The position numbers and the translations under genes are program-made. This document shows, one piece after another, positions 18,998 through 28,441 of a stretch of DNA of 64,000 nt. The notes below the pieces were generated by a model, which ran no database searches, was not told the origin of the DNA, and saw only the letters and a program-made list of their open reading frames with translations. Position 1 is the first letter of the stretch; each line of letters starts with the position of its first letter. The DNA is from an uncultured Pelagibacteraceae bacterium (GTDB lineage: Bacteria; Pseudomonadota; Alphaproteobacteria; Pelagibacterales; AG-422-B15). The DNA is taken from NCBI GenBank assembly GCA_902589175.1, contig CACIRX010000002.1, forward strand, positions 1 to 64,000, in the 5' to 3' direction.

Positions 18998-19980
18998 ATA
19001 TCAGCAATATAGTCCCAATTTTTAAAACCTCTTCTTTTAAACATTTTTTGTCTTATGGAATTATAAAAATCATTATTGAATAATAGTTTTTCTAAATAAT
19101 GAGCAAATTCCATATCATTTTTAGCTATAAACCCAGTTTCATTATGAATTACTCTGTCTTCAACAGAACCAATACCATATGTAACAACTGGTACACACAT
19201 TTGTACTGCCTCTTCTACTGTTAAAACCCAAATATCAGATTTGTGACCAGTATACGCAAATACTCTTGTATTCCTCAGTTCATTAATTAGATCTTCTCTG
19301 GAACCAAGTTTTCTCTCGAATATATTGGAATTACGCAGTTCGTCTGTATATGAAATTAAATTTGGATTTATAAAAAGTTTTGCCTTCTTTTCTTTATTCT
19401 GAAATTTATTTATCCATATATCTACAAGCCAATCTAAATTCCTTAAAGACCTCACATTATTTAGCGCATATGGCTCTGGAATTTTTTCAAGATCTACTGG
19501 CTCTGTGTAAAATCTTGGATCCACTGATAGAGTTATCATATGTTTTCCAAACATAGAAGTAAGATAACTCCTGTTATGATACTGGTAATTACACATTGTC
19601 ACAACTTCAGGTTTATATTTTAAAAATGGAAGTAACTGTTTTTTTCTTAAAAATTTTTCAAATGGCTGCAATGAGTTAGACCAAACAATTTTTTTTTTTG
19701 AAGAAATGTTTTTAAATAAATTGGCATTAGAAATTGCTATACACAAGTCATAATGTTTGTCTTGACTAGAATGTTTATTGCCATAGAGAACTCCGTTACA
19801 AACTATATCTTGTTTGACTTCAGTTAACACTTTCACGTTGATATTTTTTTTTACAAAACTTTCTGCTAGTAAAATAAGTGAACTCTCTGTACCCCTTACT
19901 TTAGTACTATTGAGATCATTACCTGTAAAATCAGAGTCTGAATTATCTATAAATAAAACAGATTTACCTTTTCTTAACAT
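18973..19980 (-). CDS. Glycosyltransferase, GT4-like
   Basis: A 335-residue GT-B protein. The N-terminal part has TKVRGTESSLILLAESF, the acceptor-side Gly-rich helix start seen in GT4 enzymes; the C-terminal part has EEAVQMCVPVVTYGIGSVEDRVIHNETGFIA, the E-x7-E donor-sugar motif of GT4 (only EEAVQMCVPVVTYG quoted). The substrate is unknown. It is directly downstream of gmd, so a GDP-linked deoxyhexose donor is a reasonable guess. Confidence 0.8.
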   Translation of the reverse strand: MLRKGKSVLFIDNSDSDFTGNDLNSTKVRGTESSLILLAESFVKKNINVKVLTEVKQDIVCNGVLYGNKHSSQDKHYDLCIAISNANLFKNISSKKKIVWSNSLQPFEKFLRKKQLLPFLKYKPEVVTMCNYQYHNRSYLTSMFGKHMITLSVDPRFYTEPVDLEKIPEPYALNNVRSLRNLDWLVDIWINKFQNKEKKAKLFINPNLISYTDELRNSNIFERKLGSREDLINELRNTRVFAYTGHKSDIWVLTVEEAVQMCVPVVTYGIGSVEDRVIHNETGFIAKNDMEFAHYLEKLLFNNDFYNSIRQKMFKRRGFKNWDYIADIWIKKFLY

Positions 19981-21003
19981 TTAGTATGTTTTTTTTATTT
20001 GACTTACGTCATAATCAACCATCAGCTTCACTAATTTTTTTAAGTTGGTATTTGGTTTCCATTTAAGTTTACGTTTTGCTTTTCCAGGGTTTCCAATTAA
20101 TAAGTCAACTTCAGCTGGTCTAAAAAATTCTTTATCAATCTTTATAATCGTTTTGCCGCTATTTAAGTCAATTACTCTTTCATTCATGCCTTGGCCTACC
20201 CACTTATAATCAAAGTTTAAATATTTTAATGTCAAATTTATGAATTCTCTTACGCTGTGTGTTTTCCCAGTCGCAATTACATAGTCATCTGGGTTTTTTT
20301 GTTGGAGCATTAACCACATTGCATAAACATAATCTCCCGCATATCCCCAATCTCTTTTAGCATTTATATTACCGACTTTAAGAACTTCTTTAGAACCATG
20401 TTTTATTCTTGTTAATGTTGAAGTAATTTTTTTAGTCACGAACTCACCCCCTCGTAAAGGTGATTCATGATTGAACAAAATACCAGAGGATGCATGAATA
20501 TTATAAGACTCTCTATAGTTTACTGTTATCCAATGCGAAAATACTTTTGACACTCCATATGGACTTCTTGGGTAAAATGGTGTTTTTTCAGTTTGCGGTA
20601 TCTGCTGAACTTTTCCAAACATTTCAGATGTAGAAGCTTGGTAGAATTTTATCTTTTTATTTATAGAGTTAATTGAATCTAATATGCGTAATGTTCCTAA
20701 CGAATTAATATCAGTAGTAACTATTGGTACTTGGAATGATGTTGGAACAAAGCTTTGAGCGGCTAAATGATATATTTCGTGCGGCTTTGTTTCTTTAATA
20801 ACATTTTGTATATTGCTTAGTTCCAATAAATCAAAATCATAAAACTTAATTTTGTCATAAATATTTAAGTATTTTAAGTTAACAAATTTCTCAGAAGTGC
20901 TTCTGCGTACAGTTCCGTAAACTTTGTATCCCTTTTCAATAAGTAATTTTGCTAAATATGCACCGTCTTGACCAGTTATTCCTGTGATTAAGGCTCTTTT
21001 CAT
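19981..21003 (-). CDS. gmd: GDP-mannose 4,6-dehydratase
   Basis: Converts GDP-mannose to GDP-4-keto-6-deoxymannose, the precursor of fucose, perosamine and colitose. The SDR-extended fold shows ALITGITGQDGAYLAK, HLAAQSFVPTSFQ, the catalytic Ser/Tyr-x3-Lys (STSEMFG and SPYGVSK), FNHESPLRG and NAKRDWGYAGDYV. I start it at the ATG at 21003; a TTG reading from 21036 would overlap the upstream stop and add residues the family lacks. Together with the ColD-like enzyme upstream it defines a GDP-deoxysugar pathway. Confidence 0.95.
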   Translation of the reverse strand: MKRALITGITGQDGAYLAKLLIEKGYKVYGTVRRSTSEKFVNLKYLNIYDKIKFYDFDLLELSNIQNVIKETKPHEIYHLAAQSFVPTSFQVPIVTTDINSLGTLRILDSINSINKKIKFYQASTSEMFGKVQQIPQTEKTPFYPRSPYGVSKVFSHWITVNYRESYNIHASSGILFNHESPLRGGEFVTKKITSTLTRIKHGSKEVLKVGNINAKRDWGYAGDYVYAMWLMLQQKNPDDYVIATGKTHSVREFINLTLKYLNFDYKWVGQGMNERVIDLNSGKTIIKIDKEFFRPAEVDLLIGNPGKAKRKLKWKPNTNLKKLVKLMVDYDVSQIKKTY

Positions 21004-21019
21004 TTTTGTTATCTGCTTA

Positions 21020-22204
21020 TTAAATATTCTTTTCAAAATCTTTGATTAATTTATGTAAATAATTAATTTCATTCGTTAGGTCTCTAAAATCATTTCCAAC
21101 AAAAAAACCATTTTTATCTATTTCATCTGAAACCTTTAAATCTCCACAGATATGATAATTTAAAAATTTTATAACTGGATTTTTTGTGAAGTTTCCAGCA
21201 ACTATTGGTCTACATTCTATTTGATTTTCAATTAGAATATTTACTAAATCATCTCTGTAACTAGCTAATTTGTTTGATAATAAAAGAGAAAATCCAAACC
21301 ATGAAGAAGTCTCCGTTTCTTGTTGAACAGTGATATTGGATTCATTTTCAAATAATGATTTGAAAATGGATGCATTTTTTCTTCTGTTTTTAATAAACAT
21401 CGGCAACTTATTTAATTGGACAGAACCAATAGCCCCACTCATTTCTAGTGGCCTAATGCTATAGCCGGGGGTGACAAAGTTAAATGAGTCATAAAAAGAG
21501 TTACCAGTTTTTTTTTCAATACTATTATCATCAGGTAAGTCCCTAATCCATCCATGCGCCCTAAGAGATACACAGAGTTCATATAGATTTTTATCATCAG
21601 TAAGAATCATTCCACCCTCCATTGTTTGCATGTGATGAGAAAAAAAGAAGCTAAATGAACCCATTAAACCACAAGTTCCAGTGAAGTTATTATGATACTT
21701 TGCCCCCAAACTTTCACAATTATCTTCTATAAGTATAATATTATTTTTTTTGCAAATTTTATTTATTTCCTCTAGATCACATGGATTTCCTAACAAATTT
21801 ACAGCAAATATTATTTTTGTTTTTGGACTAATGGCTTTTTTTATTTCATTTGGATCAATATTTAGGGTATTTCGGTCTACATCAACAAATACAAGTTTAA
21901 GACCGTATTGATTTACTGGATAATATGTTGTACTCCAGCTTACTGCTGGCACAATAACCTCATCACCTTCTTTAAGATCATATTTTTTTGAATAGAATAA
22001 AGAGGCAATCATAAGTAAATTAGCTGATGAACCAGAATTCACCATAATTGCGTATTCAGAATTAAAATAAGAAGCAAATTCTTTTTCAAATTTTTTGACT
22101 TTTGGTCCCATCGTATAACGATTGGATTTGATTACTTCATTTATTGCGGATACTTCTTCATTACCCCACGAGTCACTAGCTAAATTATATTTAATATTTT
22201 TCAT
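21020..22204 (-). CDS. ColD-like GDP-4-keto-6-deoxymannose 3-dehydratase (DegT family, His for Lys)
   Basis: A 394-residue DegT/DnrJ/EryC1/StrS fold enzyme. The usual PLP-binding Lys is replaced by His190 in SFFFSHHMQTMEGG. That replacement, with HH followed by M, is the known hallmark of the PMP-dependent 3-dehydratases ColD and the CDP-sugar enzyme E1, which remove the 3-hydroxyl instead of transaminating. With Gmd next to it, the likely substrate is GDP-4-keto-6-deoxymannose. No ColC-type reductase is nearby, so the final sugar is not defined. It overlaps the DUF6165 gene by 14 bases. Confidence 0.85.
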   Translation of the reverse strand: MKNIKYNLASDSWGNEEVSAINEVIKSNRYTMGPKVKKFEKEFASYFNSEYAIMVNSGSSANLLMIASLFYSKKYDLKEGDEVIVPAVSWSTTYYPVNQYGLKLVFVDVDRNTLNIDPNEIKKAISPKTKIIFAVNLLGNPCDLEEINKICKKNNIILIEDNCESLGAKYHNNFTGTCGLMGSFSFFFSHHMQTMEGGMILTDDKNLYELCVSLRAHGWIRDLPDDNSIEKKTGNSFYDSFNFVTPGYSIRPLEMSGAIGSVQLNKLPMFIKNRRKNASIFKSLFENESNITVQQETETSSWFGFSLLLSNKLASYRDDLVNILIENQIECRPIVAGNFTKNPVIKFLNYHICGDLKVSDEIDKNGFFVGNDFRDLTNEINYLHKLIKDFEKNI

Positions 22205-22577
22205 ACGATTTTACTTCACTTATAATTGAATTAGTTTTTAAATTTATTTCATTCTTCAAAATTGCCCTTTTATCATTCGTATAATAAACTTTACGCGCAT
22301 AATTAATAAAATCTTTTTTAAATTGCTTATTCTTTTCAAATTTTCTTAATTTATCCTCTACATTCCAAAGTTTCAAATTTACGTTTTTCAACTTTTTTAC
22401 TAATGAACTCAAACTTCTAGTATTTATTTTTTTTGATTTAACTACTTTCTTTAACAAATTAAGTTCTTTATTAATAAATTTTAATTTATTTTCATCTTTT
22501 ATCTTTAATTTTTTGATTTCAAGAATTGTTATTTTATCAAAAAGCTCACCAATTGATGCCGGAATATTAATTTTCAT
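22191..22577 (-). CDS. DUF6165 family protein
   Basis: A 128-residue, highly charged, helical soluble protein. The start IPASIGELFDKITILEIKK and later NVNLKLWNVEDKLRKFE and YARKVYYTNDKRAILKNEIN match the DUF6165 pattern. Function is unknown; members often sit in polysaccharide gene clusters, as here. It starts the sugar-gene unit after tatD. Confidence 0.75.
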   Translation of the reverse strand: MKINIPASIGELFDKITILEIKKLKIKDENKLKFINKELNLLKKVVKSKKINTRSLSSLVKKLKNVNLKLWNVEDKLRKFEKNKQFKKDFINYARKVYYTNDKRAILKNEINLKTNSIISEVKSYEKY

Positions 22578-22580
22578 ATC

Positions 22581-23354
22581 TTACGATGCTCTTTTAAATA
22601 AATTAAAAAAATTGTTACTAGTGATTGCTGAAAATTCACTATAATCAAGATTAAACATTTTTGATACATATTCAACAGTATGAGTGATATATGCTGGCTC
22701 ATTTGCCCTACCTCTAACAGGAACGGGTGCAAGAAAAGGCGCGTCTGTTTCGACTAGTATTTTGTTAATAGGTATCATTTTAACTGTTTCTCTAAGTTCA
22801 GTAGAATTCTTAAATGTAACAATGCCACTTATTGAAAATAAAAAATTATACGGGAGTAGCTTTTGCATAAATTCTGTAGATCCTGTAAAGCAATGTATGA
22901 CCCCGGAAAAATTCTTTTTTTTAATATATTTTTCAATTATCTCGACCATTTCACTTTCAGCATTTCTCATATGAATAACAAGAGGCAGATTCAAATCTTG
23001 AGCTATTTCAATATGCATAATAAAGCTTTTTATTTGATTTTCTCTGTTGGAATTCTCATAATAATAATCCAACCCCGTTTCTCCTATGCCAATTACTTTT
23101 TTATTTGATGATAGCTTTGTTATTTTATTTCTTACTTCACCAGTCATATTGTCAGATTCATGAGGATGAATACCAAGTGTAGAATAGATATTTTTATTGG
23201 TATCTGATATTTTTAAAATGGGGATAAATTCATTTTCACACGTTGAAATGTTTAGAAACCTTTCAACTCCATTCTTTTGAGCATGTGTTATTATTTCATC
23301 TAATGATTTTTCATTATTTTTATGTAACAGATGGCAATGACTATCAATTACCAT
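22581..23354 (-). CDS. tatD: TatD family metal-dependent hydrolase
   Basis: A 257-residue TIM-barrel hydrolase: metal ligands DSHCHL at the start, GETGLDYY (Glu), PLVIHMRNA (His), HCFTGS, and VETDAPFLAPVPVRGRANEP at the C-terminal end. Members are 3'-5' exonucleases or D-aminoacyl-related hydrolases. It shares one base with the metG stop and belongs to the conserved tmk-holB-metG-tatD series. Confidence 0.93.
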   Translation of the reverse strand: MVIDSHCHLLHKNNEKSLDEIITHAQKNGVERFLNISTCENEFIPILKISDTNKNIYSTLGIHPHESDNMTGEVRNKITKLSSNKKVIGIGETGLDYYYENSNRENQIKSFIMHIEIAQDLNLPLVIHMRNAESEMVEIIEKYIKKKNFSGVIHCFTGSTEFMQKLLPYNFLFSISGIVTFKNSTELRETVKMIPINKILVETDAPFLAPVPVRGRANEPAYITHTVEYVSKMFNLDYSEFSAITSNNFFNLFKRAS

Positions 23355-24880
23355 TATTGAATCCTTGAAAATAAATGTTTTACTTTATTTAGTTTATTTC
23401 CACTTATTGAAATAGATTTTTCCATTTCGAAGTTTATATGATCTAGTTTTATATTGAGCATATTGAAAATTTTTAATGAAGTGTCCGGCATGATTGGATT
23501 AATTAAGAAGGCTATTTTTTTGATACTATCGCTGGTTAAACCAAGAATGTCAGCAAATAATTTTGGATCGCTATCAGATAATTCCCAAGGTTTACTATCA
23601 TTAAAGAATTTATTTACTTCATTTATATATAACCATACTAACTTAATATAATCATGTAATTTGTAGTTTTCTACAAGGATCAAAGATCGCTCAACTGTTT
23701 CGTCATACATTTTAAATAATTTATCTCCAGCTTCATTTGTATTATTTACTTGGGGTATTATTGAATTAAGTTTTTTTTCAATCATAGTTAAAGATCTTTG
23801 ACATAAATTTCCTAAGTCGTTCACTAAATCACTATTAATTCTATTTATTAAAGCATTTTTTGAAAAATCTCCATCATTGCCAAATGGAACTTCTCTAAGT
23901 AAGAAGTATCTAAACTGATCAAGTCCATAATTATTAATAATCTCAATTGGATCAATAACATTGCCTAAAGATTTAGAGATTTTGTTACCCTCATTCGTCC
24001 ACCATCCGTGTGCAAATATTTTTTTTGGAAGATCCAAATCTGCTGCTAATAAAAATGCTGGCCAGTAAACAGCATGATGACGTAAAATATCTTTACCGAC
24101 TATATGTACTACATTTTTCCAATATTCCTTTAACTCGTTTTCTTTATCATTTAGATAACTAACTCCATTGGCATAACAAGTTAATGCATCTAACCATACA
24201 TACATTATGTGAGTATCATCAGTTGGTGTTTTAATTCCCCATTCAAAAGATGTTCTTGATACAGATAGATCATTTAAACCAGACTCGACAAATTTAACAA
24301 CTTCATTTCTTTTTGAGGTCGGGTTAATAAAATTTGGATTATTTTTATATAAGTTTAATAATTTATCGGACCAGGCTGAGAGCTTGAAGAAATAAGACTT
24401 TTCTGTAATCCATTCGACAGGGCCGCCAGTTATAGTTTTAAATGAACCATCATTCTGTTTTACTAAATCTTTTTCATTATAAAATGTTTCATCATTTATT
24501 GAGTACCATCCAGTGTACTCCCCTAAATAAATCTGATCTCTTTCATAAAGCCTTTTCCATAAATATGAGGCACCATCGACATGTCTTTTTTCAGTAGTCC
24601 TTATAAAATCATCATTTGATAAATTTAACGAAATAGTAAGATCTTTAAAGATTTGTGAGTTTTGATCACAAAGTTCTATAGGTTCTATTTTCTTTGCATC
24701 AGCTGCTTTTTGTATTTTCAGTCCATGTTCGTCTGTTCCAGTTTGAAATCTAACATCATATCCTTTGAGACTCATAAATCTCGCAATAAAATCTGTAGCT
24801 ACCGATGTATATGCATGGCCTATATGGGGCTTGTCATTTACATAATAAATTGGCGTGGTTATATAGTATTTGTTAGACAT
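23354..24880 (-). CDS. metG: Methionyl-tRNA synthetase
   Basis: Charges tRNA-Met. It has 508 residues with the class I signatures TPIYYVNDKPHIGHAYT (HIGH) and NKISKSLGNVIDP (KMSKS-type KISKS), and DEHGLKIQKAA. It is the short form: no Cys4 zinc knuckles seen in the connective domain and no C-terminal EMAP-like tRNA-binding domain. It overlaps holB by 8 bases. Confidence 0.96.
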   Translation of the reverse strand: MSNKYYITTPIYYVNDKPHIGHAYTSVATDFIARFMSLKGYDVRFQTGTDEHGLKIQKAADAKKIEPIELCDQNSQIFKDLTISLNLSNDDFIRTTEKRHVDGASYLWKRLYERDQIYLGEYTGWYSINDETFYNEKDLVKQNDGSFKTITGGPVEWITEKSYFFKLSAWSDKLLNLYKNNPNFINPTSKRNEVVKFVESGLNDLSVSRTSFEWGIKTPTDDTHIMYVWLDALTCYANGVSYLNDKENELKEYWKNVVHIVGKDILRHHAVYWPAFLLAADLDLPKKIFAHGWWTNEGNKISKSLGNVIDPIEIINNYGLDQFRYFLLREVPFGNDGDFSKNALINRINSDLVNDLGNLCQRSLTMIEKKLNSIIPQVNNTNEAGDKLFKMYDETVERSLILVENYKLHDYIKLVWLYINEVNKFFNDSKPWELSDSDPKLFADILGLTSDSIKKIAFLINPIMPDTSLKIFNMLNIKLDHINFEMEKSISISGNKLNKVKHLFSRIQ

Positions 24881-25817
24881 TTTTCATTTTATAAAAAAGA
24901 GAAATTATAAGAGCGGCATAATCTAAATTTAATCTTTTAAAATAATTTCGATAGGTTTTAACAATTTCTGAGATTTTAAGCAATTTAAGAACTTCATTTT
25001 CTTTTCCCACTATGGCCATAGACTTTATTTCGTTAGACGTCAAAAGGTAGATATAATCAAAAAATATAGAAATATCGTCATCTTTATCGAATGTTTTTGA
25101 AATAAAATTATTATAATGTGATGCTGTATTTGATTTTATTAACTTTCGATTATTTAATAATTCTCTAAAATGATCTTGAATTTCATGCAAATCATGATTT
25201 AAAAATTTTTTTGAAAGACTTAAAGATCCTTTAGTTAGATTTAGAAGGTCCCTATTAATTGAAATTTCACTGTTTAAATTTTTAAAGAATATTTCATCCT
25301 CTAATTTATTAAAATTTAAAAAATATGATCTTGATTTAATGGTTTGTAATACTTTAGCTTTATTATGATTTATGATTATGAAATGAGAATTTATATTCGG
25401 CTCTTCTATTAATTTAAGTAGTGAATTACTTGCTTCAATCGAAAGATCGTCTATTGTTTTAATTATACATACTCTTTTTTGACCAATATCGTCCTTTGTT
25501 TGAAAAAACGTATGAACATTTGATATGTCATCTCTATAGATTTGATTTTTAAATCTTTTTTTATCTTCTAAATAAATTTTTGATATTATGTATACAAACG
25601 GTGAATTTATATGATTACCATTTGAGCAAATATTAAGAAAGTCTTCAAATGTTTGATCAGTGTTATTTTTAACTATTAATTTTGAAAATGAAATAGCTAT
25701 GTCTGATAACAGTTCGACCTCCCCTCCTGATAAAATAATAGATTGAGGTAAATTGTTTTGGTATAAACTAAATAATCTCTCTTTTTGGTTATAATAAACT
25801 TGATCTAAACTACTCAT
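24873..25817 (-). CDS. holB: DNA polymerase III delta' subunit
   Basis: Clamp-loader subunit. It has 314 residues. The N-terminal region QSIILSGGEVELLSDIAISF sits where the Walker A would be, degenerate as in many delta' proteins (no GxxGxGK[ST]). IIKTIDDLSIEASNSLLKLIEEPN is the well-conserved delta' motif (NSLLKLIEEP), followed by an SRS-like KSRSYFLNF. Position between tmk and metG supports the call. No Cys zinc module is obvious, as in other alphaproteobacteria. Confidence 0.88.
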   Translation of the reverse strand: MSSLDQVYYNQKERLFSLYQNNLPQSIILSGGEVELLSDIAISFSKLIVKNNTDQTFEDFLNICSNGNHINSPFVYIISKIYLEDKKRFKNQIYRDDISNVHTFFQTKDDIGQKRVCIIKTIDDLSIEASNSLLKLIEEPNINSHFIIINHNKAKVLQTIKSRSYFLNFNKLEDEIFFKNLNSEISINRDLLNLTKGSLSLSKKFLNHDLHEIQDHFRELLNNRKLIKSNTASHYNNFISKTFDKDDDISIFFDYIYLLTSNEIKSMAIVGKENEVLKLLKISEIVKTYRNYFKRLNLDYAALIISLFYKMKNV

Positions 25818-26440
25818 ATTCTTTTACTTTTCTCTAATATTTTCCATATCTTTTCTGAAATCTCAATTTTCTTCTGACTGGCATCAATAATCTTAATTCT
25901 ACTTTTGTTTATTCTGGCAATTTTTAGAAAAGAGTTTCTTACTTTTCTATGAAAACTTATGTGCATATTTTCATATCTTAGTTCTTTGTTGCCCTTTCTT
26001 TTTGATCTTGCTAGACCCGTCTTAGGGTCAATATCAAGTAGGAAAGTAATACTTGGTACTAAATTTTTAATTAAAATTGTATTTAATGAATTTATAAGTT
26101 TAACATCAACTTTTTTACCATAGCCCTGGTAAGCCATAGTTGAATCAATATACCTGTCACATAATACCCAATATCCTTTTTTAAGATTAGGCATAATGAC
26201 CTTATCTATATGGTCTTTACGTGCTGCAAAAAGTAGCATCGTTTCAACTGTTCCAGACCATTTCTGATTTTTATCTTTTACAATTAAATTTCTTATTTTT
26301 TCAGCATCTTTAGTCCCACCAGGTTCTCTAGTGATAACAACTTTTCTTTTTTTTGATAATTTTTTAGCAAGAAGTTTGATTTGAGTTGATTTACCAGACC
26401 CTTCTCCGCCCTCAAAAGATATGAAACGTGAATTAATCAC
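25814..26440 (-). CDS. tmk: Thymidylate kinase
   Basis: Phosphorylates dTMP to dTDP. It has 208 residues with P-loop FEGGEGSGKSTQ, the TREPGGT motif with the DR(Y) pair in VLCDRYIDSTMAYQGYG, and a lid RSKRKGNKELRYE. It overlaps holB by ATGA and follows dacC by 3 bases. Confidence 0.96.
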   Translation of the reverse strand: MINSRFISFEGGEGSGKSTQIKLLAKKLSKKRKVVITREPGGTKDAEKIRNLIVKDKNQKWSGTVETMLLFAARKDHIDKVIMPNLKKGYWVLCDRYIDSTMAYQGYGKKVDVKLINSLNTILIKNLVPSITFLLDIDPKTGLARSKRKGNKELRYENMHISFHRKVRNSFLKIARINKSRIKIIDASQKKIEISEKIWKILEKSKRI

Positions 26441-26443
26441 TGA

Positions 26444-27580
26444 TTAGACAAACAAATTAACAATAGATTGATAAATGTAGCTAAAAAATCTTGAAAAAAT
26501 ATTTGTTCTTTTTAGTTCATTTGTAGAATAAATGTCAAAATATTCAGATGACTCATTAGGTATGTTTACTTTTAATTGTCCGATTTTTGTTCCAGCGGCA
26601 ACTGGAAAGCTTATTTGACTGTCCAACTCAATACTAAAATCTAAACTCTTATTTTTAGTTTTAGGGACTGTTAAAATTATATCTGACGAAGCACTAACTG
26701 ATGACAGGGACTCATTTGAACCAGGAATTTTTATTTGATCAATTTCTTGAGATTTTTTAAATAGTTCAATATTTTCATATTCTCTAAATGCCCAAGTAAT
26801 AAGTCTTGATGAGCCTTGGGACCTTTTTTGCTGTGAGTTGAAACCATTTGTAACTGATATTACTCTACGATTTCCATCAACAGCAGATGCTGCAAGTCCG
26901 TATCCTGAAATTGATAAATGACCTGTTTTAAGTCCATCAACACCCATTTTTTTATATAGTAATGGATTTCTATTTTTTTGCTTTATTCCAGACCATTCAA
27001 ATTCAGTTTCAGCAAACAAATGATAATACTCTGGAAACTCATTGATTAAGTATTGAGATAAAATTGCAATATCATATACAGTTGAATAATTGTCATTGCT
27101 ATGCATACCTGTTGAGTTAGTAAAATTTGTATTTAACATACCAATTTCTTTAGCTTTGGATGTCATAATGATAGCAAAAGCTTCTTCGGATCCTGCAATA
27201 TTTTCAGCAATAACTATGCAAGCATCATTTCCAGATTGAACAATAATTCCCCTTAATAAGTCTTCAACTCTTATTTCTTTATCTACTTCGACAAACATAG
27301 ACGAGCCTTCTCGTTCTTTCCAAGCTTTTTCTGAAACTAGAAATTTATCATCTAAAGATAGAGTTCCGTTAGATAATTTTTCAAATACTATTAAAGTTGT
27401 CATGATTTTTGTCATTGATGCTGGATATGTTTTTTTATTCATTTCTTTTTCAAAGAGAACTTTACCTGTAGTTGCGTCAATAATTACCGCTGTTTCAGCT
27501 TCAGTATCTATAAATGACGCCTGTACAAAGGGAATTGGAATTAATATTAGGTAAAAAATTACTAGTCTAAGTAAATGCAT
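26444..27580 (-). CDS. dacC: D-alanyl-D-alanine carboxypeptidase (penicillin-binding protein 5/6 type)
   Basis: Trims peptidoglycan stem peptides in the periplasm. It has a signal peptide (VIFYLILIPIPFVQA). Catalytic motifs are all present: SxxK in YPASMTKIMT, SGN in VQSGNDACI, and KTG in GLKTGHLS. The C-terminal PBP5_C beta domain and an amphipathic end (FSRFFSYIYQSIVNLFV) for membrane anchoring follow. It belongs to a minus-strand cell-wall unit mltB-rlpA-dacC. Confidence 0.94.
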   Translation of the reverse strand: MHLLRLVIFYLILIPIPFVQASFIDTEAETAVIIDATTGKVLFEKEMNKKTYPASMTKIMTTLIVFEKLSNGTLSLDDKFLVSEKAWKEREGSSMFVEVDKEIRVEDLLRGIIVQSGNDACIVIAENIAGSEEAFAIIMTSKAKEIGMLNTNFTNSTGMHSNDNYSTVYDIAILSQYLINEFPEYYHLFAETEFEWSGIKQKNRNPLLYKKMGVDGLKTGHLSISGYGLAASAVDGNRRVISVTNGFNSQQKRSQGSSRLITWAFREYENIELFKKSQEIDQIKIPGSNESLSSVSASSDIILTVPKTKNKSLDFSIELDSQISFPVAAGTKIGQLKVNIPNESSEYFDIYSTNELKRTNIFSRFFSYIYQSIVNLFV

Positions 27581-27589
27581 ATTATCTTT

Positions 27590-28441
27590 TTATATTAAAA
27601 ATATTGATAAATCTTCATATTTTTTAAATGTGTCATCTTTGAGATCATTGATTAACTTATTCACGTCTTCATATGGACCAATAAGTACTCTAAATATTTG
27701 AGCGCCCTCATTAGTTGTCATATTATAGACTTTAGCTTTGAAATTCGATAATCCATCTAAAACAATTTTTGCATTTTCTAAAAATGAGAATGATGCAATA
27801 TTAAGATATATTTTATTATATTGTCGTTTCTCTAGAGTCTTAATATCAGACACATTAGTGACTATTTCTGAATTAGGAATTTCATTATCTATCACCATAA
27901 CATCTGAGATGGGTGCTTCTACCACCCTTTTTTCCTCTTCAAAAGTTTGTGTTTCAGAAAGAATAAAGCTTTCATTTGTATTAATTAGTTCAATTTTCAC
28001 TAACCCACCTCCGCTATTCAAATTCAACTCTTTAAATACTCCTGATGATAAATTTATTATATGTGTAGATGAATATGCTCCTCTATTGTTGACTCTGACT
28101 TTTGTTGTTCTACCGTTTTCTAAGTTTGTAACCTCAAGTATTGATGGCAATGGAAGTGATCTATGAGAACCAGAAAATGCTTCATTATGAAAATATTCCT
28201 TATTTGTGGTTAAATCGCCATTATTTAAATTAATCTCAATTTCAGCAATTCCTACTTCTATAAATGATTTATAATCTCTCGGATAAAACCATTTACCATC
28301 GACTTGGTAAGGTTCTTCAATATATTTTTCTATTAATGAGATATTTTTGTTCTTATTATTATCTTCAATTGCTAATGGAACGATATTAACAGCAGCGCAT
28401 TGTGACAATAAAAAAATTAATAATAAATAAATATATTTCAT
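27590..28441 (-). CDS. rlpA: RlpA-like septal lytic transglycosylase / SPOR lipoprotein
   Basis: A 283-residue probable lipoprotein: signal ends in LLSQCAAVN (lipobox Cys about 15). The double-psi beta-barrel domain (about 75-165) has YHNEAFSGSHRSLPLPSILEVTNLENGR, quoted in part as NEAFSGSHRSLPLPS, and VRVNNRGAYSSTHIINLSSG; in catalytic RlpA the motif is A.H..LP..... and VND.GP. The C-terminal ~75 residues look like a SPOR domain (LNIASFSFLENAKIV, FRVLIGPYEDV). It shares a base with mltB. Confidence 0.88.
   Translation of the reverse strand: MKYIYLLLIFLLSQCAAVNIVPLAIEDNNKNKNISLIEKYIEEPYQVDGKWFYPRDYKSFIEVGIAEIEINLNNGDLTTNKEYFHNEAFSGSHRSLPLPSILEVTNLENGRTTKVRVNNRGAYSSTHIINLSSGVFKELNLNSGGGLVKIELINTNESFILSETQTFEEEKRVVEAPISDVMVIDNEIPNSEIVTNVSDIKTLEKRQYNKIYLNIASFSFLENAKIVLDGLSNFKAKVYNMTTNEGAQIFRVLIGPYEDVNKLINDLKDDTFKKYEDLSIFLI

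Noticed and set aside
22684..23108. Two frames antisense to tatD
   Set aside because: Both are opposite conserved TatD motifs; no start signals.
27738..28166. 142-residue frame antisense to rlpA
   Set aside because: Opposite the double-psi barrel domain; no ribosome-binding site.
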